Shown here: in pieces, positions 1-5,359 of the stretch
Layout of the letters: each line of letters opens with the position of its first letter
Position numbering within the stretch: position 1 is the first letter of the stretch
Origin: Streptomyces lilacinus
GTDB taxonomy: Bacteria > Actinomycetota > Actinomycetes > Streptomycetales > Streptomycetaceae
Reading direction: 5' to 3'
DNA: 6,260 nt
NCBI GenBank assembly: GCA_000715685.1
Contig: KL569423.1
Location: 36,034-42,293 of the forward strand
Position numbers and translations under genes: made by a program
Notes under the pieces: model-generated
What the model saw: only the letters and a program-made list of their open reading frames with translations
What the model was told of the DNA's origin: nothing
Database searches by the model: none

Positions 1-717
1 CTCGTCGAGCCGCCGTCGGGCACGTCGGCACGGGACGTGGAGACGTTCCGGACCGCAAAGCTGGCCTCGCCGGACACCGACGACGCGGCGTTCACGGCGC
101 TGTACTACCCCTGGCTCGAGGTCCCCGGCGTGGACGGCATTCCCCGGACCGTCCCCCCGTGCGGGCACATGGCCGGCGTGTGGGCCCGTACCGACGCCGA
201 ACGCGGCGTCTTCAAGGCGCCCGCCAACCAGAACGTCCGCGGTGTCCTGTCGATCCCCACGCTGCTCACCGACGCACGGCAGGGCGTGCTCAACGACAAG
301 GGTGTCAACTGTCTGCGGGTCTTCCCGGACCGCGGTCTGCTGGTGTGGGGCGCGCGGACTCTCTCCGGCAGCCGGGACTGGAAGTACCTGAACGTCCGAC
401 GCCTGGTGTCCTTCCTCGCCGACTCCATTCACCAGTCCACCACCTGGGCCGTCTTCGAGCCCAACGACGATCGCCTCTGGGCCACCCTGCGCCACTCCGT
501 CATCAGCTTCCTGACCGACCAATGGCGGCAGGGCGCTCTGCAGGGGCGTACGCCGGACGAGGCTTTTTACGTCATCTGCGACGACACGAACAACACCGGC
601 CCGACCATCGACAAGGGCGAAGTGCATTGCGACATCGGTATCGCGCCCGTCCGGCCCGCCGAGTTCGTGTACTTCACGATCACCCAGATCGCCGGCCAGT
701 CCACCCCCGCAAACTGA
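1..717 (+). CDS. Contractile sheath protein, C-terminal part (5' end outside window)
   Basis: This is the 3' part of a phage-tail-like contractile sheath gene. The reading frame is open from base 1 to the TGA at 715-717, so the GTG at 37 is only an internal valine and the true start lies to the left. The visible 238 residues carry sheath C-terminal domain hallmarks: WKYLNVRRLVSFLADSI, a WAVFEPND segment, RQGALQG, and GIAPVRPAEFV near the end. In CIS particles this domain forms the inner, tube-contacting layer of the sheath and the inter-subunit mesh. The sequence is about 89% identical (24 differences in 214 residues, counted by hand) to the C-terminal half of the complete sheath gene at 1228-2550, but ends differently (STPAN against PGASG). 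A tube gene follows after 32 bp, so the genes are probably one operon. Family is certain; whether it is a major or minor sheath is not visible. Confidence 0.93.
   Translation, partial: LVEPPSGTSARDVETFRTAKLASPDTDDAAFTALYYPWLEVPGVDGIPRTVPPCGHMAGVWARTDAERGVFKAPANQNVRGVLSIPTLLTDARQGVLNDKGVNCLRVFPDRGLLVWGARTLSGSRDWKYLNVRRLVSFLADSIHQSTTWAVFEPNDDRLWATLRHSVISFLTDQWRQGALQGRTPDEAFYVICDDTNNTGPTIDKGEVHCDIGIAPVRPAEFVYFTITQIAGQSTPAN
58..697 (+). repeat. Direct repeat, copy 1 (duplicated sheath C-terminal region)
   Basis: This stretch matches 1891-2530 with no insertion or deletion at a constant offset of 1833 bp. Sampled 60-base blocks differ at roughly 5 positions. The match falls off sharply to the left: only about 6 of the 19 codons at 1-57 encode the same residue as in the other gene. 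It is coding sequence, not a mobile element. Confidence 0.85.
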
Positions 718-735
718 CCATCGATTCGTGAGCCC

Positions 736-741
736 AGGAGG
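736..741 (+). promoter_or_regulatory. Ribosome binding site for the tube gene
   Basis: A perfect AGGAGG Shine-Dalgarno core lies 8 bases before the GTG at 750. It fixes the GTG as the start in preference to the adjacent TTG at 753. It is the strongest ribosome binding site in the window, which suits a protein needed in many copies per particle. Confidence 0.8.
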
Positions 742-749
742 CACCCCCT

Positions 750-1190
750 GTGTTGACCGGTGACACCTTCAGCAGCAGCACCTTCGCCGTCGAGCTGGGC
801 AAGTTCCAGGTCGAGACCGTCCAGGACGTCTCGGGGCTGACCCTCGAGCAGGACGTCGTCGAGGTCCGGCAGGTCTCCGCGACCGGCGAACTGATCGTGC
901 GCAAACAGCCCGGTGCCCGTAAGTCCGGCGAGATCACGATCACGCGGGGCATGGACAAGAGCACGGCGTTCACCGACTGGATCAAGGCCACCCTGGTCAA
1001 CGCCGACCTCGACAGCGCCCGGCAGAACATCACGATCGCCTTGAAGGACGCGAAGAAGCAAACAGTCCGGCGCATTCACCTCAGCAACGCCTGGGCCTCC
1101 CGCTGGGAAGGGCCGGAACTCGGCGCCGCGAACTCGCAGAACGCCACCGAGAAGGTGACGGTCACCTACGAGGACATCACCGTCGAATAG
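750..1190 (+). CDS. CIS inner tube protein (T4 gp19-like tail tube family)
   Basis: A 146-residue protein, the usual size for CIS and phage tail-tube subunits. These stack as hexameric rings to form the inner tube that the sheath drives through a target membrane. Family features are visible in order: FAVELGKFQVETVQDVSGL near residues 11-29, where family members carry a VSGL-type motif; LEQDVVEVRQV; RKSGEITITRGM with a conserved TRG turn around residue 70; FTDWIK; and a C-terminal RIHLSNAWASRW then EKVTVTYEDITVE, matching the family's 'l.nAw..k..gp...' ending and terminal strand. There is no signal peptide or membrane segment. It starts with GTG behind a perfect AGGAGG and sits between two sheath genes (32 bp after the first, 37 bp before the second). 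In Afp/PVC-type clusters, tube and several sheath genes also lie together. Whether this is the main or a baseplate-proximal tube cannot be told here. Confidence 0.93.
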   Translation: MLTGDTFSSSTFAVELGKFQVETVQDVSGLTLEQDVVEVRQVSATGELIVRKQPGARKSGEITITRGMDKSTAFTDWIKATLVNADLDSARQNITIALKDAKKQTVRRIHLSNAWASRWEGPELGAANSQNATEKVTVTYEDITVE

Positions 1191-1215
1191 GCCCGCTTCG
1201 CAGGAGACCGGCGAC

Positions 1216-1222
1216 GAGAGGA
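1216..1222 (+). promoter_or_regulatory. Ribosome binding site for the complete sheath gene
   Basis: The purine run GAGAGGA ends 5 bases before the ATG at 1228 and supports that start. A second AGGAG at 1202-1206 is too distant to serve this ATG. Confidence 0.6.
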
Positions 1223-1227
1223 CAACG

Positions 1228-2550
1228 ATGAGCGGACCGAAGCCTCCTGGCGTCTTCGTCACGGAGAAGTCCAGCGGCGTGCGCATGATCGTCGGCACGG
1301 GGACGTCCACCCCGGCCTTCCTGGGCTACACCCAACTGCCCGAGCACGAAACGGAAGGAACCGCGACCCCGCCGTTCACGGCGGACGAGCGGAAGATCCC
1401 CCGGCTCATCCGCGGCTGGCGGGAGTTCGCGGACCGGTACAGCATCGAAGCACTGACCAAGGAGCTGGCGGAACTCCTCAAGGCGGTGACTCCCGACCTC
1501 GTCAAGGTGCGCAAGCTGGAACGGTGTTCCGTCCTGGCGGAGGCCGTCTACGGCTTCTTCGCCAACGGCGGCACCTCCTGCTACGTCGTGGGCTTCACCG
1601 ATCCGTCGAAGGCGGTCACGGTCGAGATGCTCGCGGGCGACGCGGAGGCGCGCACGGGGCTGGGTGGGCTGGAGACCGTCCCCGAGGTGGCCATGGTCGC
1701 CGTGCCCGGCCTGTGGGACATGACGGCCGACGTCTCCACGGAGAAGACTCCGCCACCGCTGGACCAGACGAAGGGCGCGGCCCTGATGGGCACGGTTGTC
1801 GGCCACTGCAAGACCTTGCGCGACCGGCTCGCCCTGCTCGACCCGCCGCCGGGCCTGCTCCCCGAGGACGCCAAGGAGTTCGCCGGCACGAAGCTGCCCT
1901 CCCCGGACACGGACGACGCGGCCTTCACGGCGCTGTACTACCCCTGGCTCACCGTCCCCGGCATCGACGGCACCCGTCGTACCGTGCCCCCGTGCGGGCA
2001 CATGGCCGGCGTGTGGGCCCGTACCGACACCGAACGCGGCGTCTTCAAGGCCCCGGCCAACCAGAACCTCCGCGGCGTGCTCGAGATCCCCACCCTGATG
2101 ACGGACGACCAGAACGGCGAGCTCAACGACAAGGGTGTCAACTGTCTGCGGGTCTTCCCCGGCCGTGGTCTGCTGGTGTGGGGCGCGCGGACGCGTTCCG
2201 GGAGCCGGGACTGGAAGTACCTGAACGTCCGGCGTCTGGTGTCCTTCCTCGCCGACTCCATCCAGCAATCCACCACCTGGGCCGTCTTCGAGCCCAACGA
2301 CGACCGTCTCTGGGCCACCCTGCGCCACTCCATCACCACCTTTCTTACCGACCAGTGGCGGCAGGGCGCTCTGCAGGGCCGCAAGCCCGACGAGGCCTTC
2401 TACGTCATCTGTGACGGCACCAACAACACCAGCGCCACCATCGACAAGGGCGAAGTCCACTGCGACATCGGTATCGCGCCCGTCCGTCCCGCCGAGTTCG
2501 TGCACTTCACCATCACCCAGATCGCCGGCCAGCCCGGCGCGAGCGGCTGA
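1228..2550 (+). CDS. CIS contractile sheath protein (complete)
   Basis: A complete 440-residue contractile sheath subunit. Sheath subunits assemble in the extended state around the inner tube and shorten to fire it. The N-terminus (residues 5-32) has the classic sheath opening: PPGVFVTEKSSGVRMIVGTG followed by TSTPAFLGYT. The middle (about 40-220) is a variable insertion domain with FFANGGTSCYVVG, typical of the sheath core strand. The C-terminal domain (about 222-435) contains YLNVRRLVSFLADSIQQSTT, FEPNDDRLW near residue 354, RQGALQG near 378, AFYVICDGTNNT, and GIAPVRPAEFVHFTITQIAG. The ATG is supported by a GAGAGGA ribosome binding site. The next gene starts 2 bp after the stop, indicating translational coupling. 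Its C-terminal half is nearly the same as the partial sheath gene at the left edge, so the cluster has at least two paralogous sheaths flanking one tube gene. Distinct roles for the two are an inference. Confidence 0.96.
   Translation: MSGPKPPGVFVTEKSSGVRMIVGTGTSTPAFLGYTQLPEHETEGTATPPFTADERKIPRLIRGWREFADRYSIEALTKELAELLKAVTPDLVKVRKLERCSVLAEAVYGFFANGGTSCYVVGFTDPSKAVTVEMLAGDAEARTGLGGLETVPEVAMVAVPGLWDMTADVSTEKTPPPLDQTKGAALMGTVVGHCKTLRDRLALLDPPPGLLPEDAKEFAGTKLPSPDTDDAAFTALYYPWLTVPGIDGTRRTVPPCGHMAGVWARTDTERGVFKAPANQNLRGVLEIPTLMTDDQNGELNDKGVNCLRVFPGRGLLVWGARTRSGSRDWKYLNVRRLVSFLADSIQQSTTWAVFEPNDDRLWATLRHSITTFLTDQWRQGALQGRKPDEAFYVICDGTNNTSATIDKGEVHCDIGIAPVRPAEFVHFTITQIAGQPGASG
1891..2530 (+). repeat. 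Direct repeat, copy 2 (duplicated sheath C-terminal region)
   Basis: Partner of 58-697, with a constant 1833-bp offset and no gaps. It covers residues 222 to 434 of the complete sheath protein, that is the whole C-terminal sheath domain. The similarity makes the region prone to homologous recombination or gene conversion, and to short-read assembly collapse. Confidence 0.85.
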
Positions 2551-2551
2551 C

Positions 2552-2992
2552 ATGTCATCGCTCGTGGTGAGGGAGGGCGATTCGATCCTTCCGCAGACAG
2601 CCGTCTCGGCACCGGGAATGGCGGGGTTGATCGTCCCCCGGCCCGTGCAGGTGCCGGGGTCCGCGGGATTCAGGATCGAGGGGCACATCGCCTGTGTGCC
2701 GGAAGACATCGAGAAGCTGGTCGTCCCGGGCATCGGCTACAGCGCGGGGGTGTTCACCGGCGGGTTCGGGGAAATCCGGTTCCAGGTGCCCGGGCACAAC
2801 CGTGCGCGGTACGCCCGGACGCGGAGCGGCACGGAGGTCGTCGTCGACGGCGGTCTGCTGGACCTGACCTTCAAACCGACCGAACGCGCGACGAACCCGT
2901 CCGGCGTCGAGGACCTGACACCTCAGTACACCGGTAAGGCGCAGCTGATCTGCGTACGCGGCCGCCCCGTCACCGCGGGAGCGGGCGCCTGA
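2552..2992 (+). CDS. Small CIS-associated protein, possible spike-tip or accessory component
   Basis: A 146-residue protein starting at the ATG two bases after the sheath stop. No clear Shine-Dalgarno is present, so translation probably depends on coupling to the sheath gene. The frame is open further upstream to 2411, but that part overlaps the sheath gene. I cannot name it with certainty. Visible features are a glycine/proline-rich, beta-type protein without signal peptide or membrane helix: VPGSAGFRIEGHIACVPEDI around residues 29-48, VVPGIGYSAG, GGFGEIRF, a TRSGTEVVVDGGLLDLTF stretch, and LTPQYTGKAQLI near the end. From memory this layout ('.G...CV..D...V.VPG.. ..PG.G.. ..T.SG...L..G..F...F.. 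..P.Y.G.G.FI') resembles small proteins found beside T6SS spikes and eCIS loci, so a tip (PAAR-like) or cargo-adaptor role is possible. It is the last gene before a strong terminator. Confidence 0.6.
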   Translation: MSSLVVREGDSILPQTAVSAPGMAGLIVPRPVQVPGSAGFRIEGHIACVPEDIEKLVVPGIGYSAGVFTGGFGEIRFQVPGHNRARYARTRSGTEVVVDGGLLDLTFKPTERATNPSGVEDLTPQYTGKAQLICVRGRPVTAGAGA

Positions 2993-2995
2993 ACG

Positions 2996-3033
2996 CCGTG
3001 TGCCCCACGCGCCGGAGCGCGTGGGGCACACGG
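2996..3033. terminator. Bidirectional terminator hairpin between convergent operons
   Basis: A perfect 17-bp inverted repeat (arms 2996-3012 and 3017-3033) closes on a CGGA loop. It starts 3 bases after the stop at 2990-2992 and ends 11 bases before the last base of the minus-strand stop at 3045. No T tract follows on either side, which is common for high-GC actinomycete terminators. Its position allows it to end transcription from both directions. Confidence 0.88.
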
Positions 3034-3044
3034 ACTTGCGAGGC

Positions 3045-3303
3045 TCAGGCAGTGGTCTCCGTGGCCCACACCATGTCGTAGCGCAGCTCTTGGCCCCCGA
3101 CCCGGGCGCTCAGCCCCCGGTCGCGCCGGTCTATCCTGAAGGCCGCTCCGGGCAGCAGAAGCACCTCCTTCTCGTCCCGTTGCCGGGAGAAGTACGCGAT
3201 GTCCCGCCCGCTGCGGCCCCTGAGCTCCAAGTAGTAGATCACCCGGCGGCCGCCGGTGGGCGGGTGCTGCAGCGGCAGGAACTTCTCCGCCTCCTCCCGA
3301 CTG
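3045..3303 (-). pseudogene. ADP-ribosyltransferase effector, fragment C (catalytic C-terminus, split by adapter sequence)
   Basis: The last 85 codons of the probable effector gene, ending at the TGA at 3045-3047. The frame is open to the adapter at 3304, so the GTG at 3240-3242 is internal, not a start. It reads SREEAEKFLPLQHPPTGGRR, then VIYYLELRGRSGRDIAYFSR, QRDEKEVLLLPGAAFRI, and a C-terminal strand ending LRYDMVWATETTA. This matches the second half of the R-S-E class ART fold: the tail of the serine motif with a following 'A..F' helix, then 'GRDI..fS....E.EVLllPG..F.v'. E-K-E encoded at 3165-3173 is the catalytic ExE pair expected for arginine-directed mono-ADP-ribosylation using NAD+. 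The family is recognised by motif only. The fragment is not a natural pseudogene: its break coincides exactly with a library adapter. Confidence 0.72.
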
Positions 3304-3322
3304 AGATGTGTATAAGAGACAG
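3304..3322. other. Nextera/Tn5 mosaic end adapter embedded in the assembly
   Basis: The bases AGATGTGTATAAGAGACAG are an exact copy of the engineered 19-bp Tn5 mosaic end used in tagmentation library kits. It interrupts the ART coding frame. Deleting exactly these 19 bases puts the two flanks in the same frame (TTC AGC AGT CGG on the minus strand), though a few codons of the serine motif still seem to be missing. No 9-bp target duplication flanks it. I treat it as an assembly artefact. Confidence 0.97.
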
Positions 3323-3818
3323 CTGAACGTCACTCGCCGGCCCGGCCACAGCTCCCAGCCCGCGCGGAAGACCGCCCCGCTCACCGGCGGAAGCCGGTCG
3401 AGGGCCTCGACGAGCATGTCGGCGTGGGCCTCGGCCTCGCCCCGCAGGGTGTCCACGAGGGCGTGCATGCGCTTCCTGACGTCGTGCAGGCGGGCCGTGC
3501 GCTCCTCGTCCGTGAGGCCCGGCGCCCGGTAGCGGCCGATCAGGTCCTGGAGCCGCGGGTCGCGCCAGGCGGCGTACGGCACCTCGGTGACCTCGCCCTT
3601 GAGGATCAGGGAGATCATCTCGTCGACCAGGCGGTGCACGGCCGTCGGGGCGAGGGCCGCGGGGGTGGCGAGCACGCGGTTGATGAGCTGGTGGTTGTCC
3701 CCCGTGTACTGCGCCAGTGCGATCAGGTGCGCGAGGCCGAGATCCCGACCGAGCCGCTCACGCTCGGCAGCGCTCTCCTCCGTCGTGAGTCCCTGATCGG
3801 TGAGCCACGTGCTGAGAT
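3323..3818 (-). pseudogene. ADP-ribosyltransferase effector, fragment B (N-terminal half of ART domain)
   Basis: About 164 codons open from adapter to adapter on the minus strand, with no start of its own needed. The GTG at 3675 is internal, because the frame continues upstream through LSTWLTDQGLTTEES and GLAHLIALAQYTGDNHQLIN. The 'YT....  .IN' element followed by a helical region, then LVEALDRLPPVSGAVFRAGW and GRRVTF, matches the N-terminal half of R-S-E ADP-ribosyltransferases. The arginine encoded at 3364-3366 (VFRAGW) is the likely NAD-binding R of the R-S-E triad. The serine (STS-like) motif should follow GRRVTF directly, exactly where the adapter at 3304-3322 lies. The middle is rich in charged helices (EERTARLHDVRKRMHALVDT). 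The fragment belongs with fragment C by domain logic; the link to fragment A is likely but the frame there is unresolved. Confidence 0.68.
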
Positions 3819-3853
3819 CTGTCTCTTATACACGAGATGTGTATAAGAGACAG
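3819..3853. other. Head-to-head Nextera mosaic ends, adapter-derived chimeric join
   Basis: A truncated reverse mosaic end (CTGTCTCTTATACAC, 3819-3833), one G, and a full forward mosaic end (3835-3853) form an inverted pair. This is the signature of adapter-bearing read or contig ends being merged. Both flanks are open minus-strand coding sequence. Removing the 35 bases leaves the flanks one base out of frame, so genomic sequence is lost or altered at this join. Peptides such as VYKRQ, MCIRDS or LLYTRCV read here are translations of the adapter. Confidence 0.97.
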
Positions 3854-5359
3854 CAGGGCCCGCTGCCGGCGCCGTGCCGTCCGTACCGTCTCGTCCCGCA
3901 TCGTCACGAACCCGCCGTCCTCCACATCGGCCGGCGTCCGTTCGTACAGCGTGGCGTACGGCAGCTCGGGCAGGGCGGCCGACGGCAGGGTGCTCCGTAC
4001 GAAGGCGTCGAAGTCCCGGTACATCCGGGCGACGTCCTTCGAGGAGGCCGTGATGCCCGGCAGCCCCGCGGCCTTCGCGCCGCGCAGGATCTCGTACAGC
4101 GAGTGGTCGCGGGCGGTGAGCATCCACGCGGCGACGGCGAGGAAGAACTCCCGTTCCGCCGACTGCTGTCCGCCTCCTGCCACGGGGCGCAGCCACCGGT
4201 GGGCGCTGAGCATCCGGGTGGTGGTGCCGGAGATCCCGGCGACCAGGGGCGCGCCGCGCTCGTGGTGCTTGCGGTACCAGGGGTCCTCGGGGTCCATGAC
4301 GAAGAGCGCCTGCCCGGGAGCCCAGGGCAGGGGGAACTCGGGGCCCTGTTCCCGCGGCCACGTCATCGCCGCCCAGATGGCCGTCCGGTCGACCTCGTGC
4401 TCTGCCGGGAGGAGCCGTCCGTCGTCGTCCAGCCGGAGCCCCTGGACGCGCAGCGGGGTGGTGCTCCGCCAGGCGTGGGCGAGTTCGGCGTCGCTCAGCG
4501 GTGTGCCGCGGTCGCGGTAGTCGCGCGGGGTGCGTTTGCCGGGGGCGGTGTCGGGGTCGGGGCGGTCGAGGCGGCCGCGCTGGCTGCGGCCCATCGACCG
4601 GGCCGTCCCGACGCCGTGCTGGAGGGTGAGGTTGCCGAGGGCGAAGACGTCCTTGCCGAAGAGTCGGCCCAGGTCGTCCGGGAGCGCGCCGAGGACTTTG
4701 CGGGTGCCGCCGGTCAGGTGCTGCCGCTGGGTGCGCAGGGCCTGGGTGTCGAGGCCGAGTTCCTGGGGCAGCCGCATGTCGCCGTCGAGGACCGCGCGGT
4801 GCAGGACGGTCTTGAAGGACACCGCGCCGTCGTCGGCGGGCGGCTCCGGCTGGGGGCCGTACTTGTAGTAGGCGGCGTTGTAGAAGGCGGTCATGAGCTC
4901 GCGGGTCGTGGCGGCCGAGCCGGGGTCGGCCCACTGGAGGAGCCGGGCGGCGGGGTCTCCCGCGGTGCCCACCTGCCCGGCGCTCGTGGCGTCGTCCTTG
5001 AAGAAGGCGCCCGCCGCCCGCTCCCATGTGAAGGCCGAACTCAGGACGTGGGCCAGCCGAAGGACCGCCGTCAGGGCGGCCCGTCGGACCTCCGGGGACG
5101 CGGCCAGCACGGCCCCGAGGCGCTCCTCGTAGTGCTCGGCCTCCCGGTGCCAGCCGGGGGAGGCCAGGAGGCGGCGGTGGTGGAAGGGCGCGCCGTCGGC
5201 GGTCCGGAGCGGGCGGGCGGCCGACGCGGTGCTCGCCCGGGCGGCCCGGAGTTCCTCGAGCCGCGCGGCCAGCACCGCGGCGCCCGTGGGCGGGGAGGGT
5301 GCCGCTTCCGGCGCGGTGTCGGTCTCCGCGGTCGGCGCGTGGAGCGGTCCCGGCTTCAC
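3854..5359 (-). pseudogene. Probable CIS effector, fragment A (N-terminus and central domain; 3' end cut by adapter)
   Basis: A 502-codon open frame starting at a GTG whose first bases overlap the upstream ATPase stop (GTGA, 5359-5356), so the two are translationally coupled. It is open to the adapter and continues, by inference, into the ART fragments at 3818-3045. Residues 1-60 are low complexity, rich in A, P and T (MKPGPLHAPTAETDTAPEAA), a likely disordered leader. Residues about 70-200 are helical with aromatic clusters (LSSAFTWERAAGAFFKDD, FYNAAYYKYG). A central-to-late domain has APLVAGISGTTTRMLSAHRW near residue 372, REFFLAVAAWMLTARDHSLY with an HSLYEIL motif near residue 418, then LPELPYATLYERT. 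I remember similar 'aG.SG.T ... HS..EI' segments in toxin-like proteins but cannot assign a family. There is no signal peptide or membrane helix. A function as injected cargo is inferred from context and the ART tail. The break is technical. Confidence 0.72.

Noticed and set aside
37..39. GTG start giving a 226-residue short sheath.
   Set aside because: The frame is open to base 1 and the preceding codons align with the other sheath, so the gene simply starts outside the window.
2411..2551. An upstream start for the small protein, extending it to 193 residues.
   Set aside because: The extra 47 residues overlap the sheath gene and are low-complexity S/P/T sequence. The ATG at 2552 gives a sensible beginning right after the sheath stop.
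1177..2733. A 518-residue minus-strand open frame across the sheath gene.
   Set aside because: Antisense shadow of the well-supported sheath gene with no recognisable domain.
3240..3242. GTG start giving a free-standing 65-residue protein.
   Set aside because: The frame continues upstream with ART-like sequence to the adapter, so this is an internal valine.
3304..3322. A TTA leucine codon in the effector frame that could imply bldA control.
   Set aside because: The TTA is part of the adapter (CTC TTA TAC on the minus strand) and absent from the genome.
3304..3853. A natural Tn5-like insertion element bounded by inverted terminal repeats.
   Set aside because: The repeats are the engineered mosaic end, there is no 9-bp target duplication, no transposase between them, and the interior is host coding sequence continuing the ART gene.
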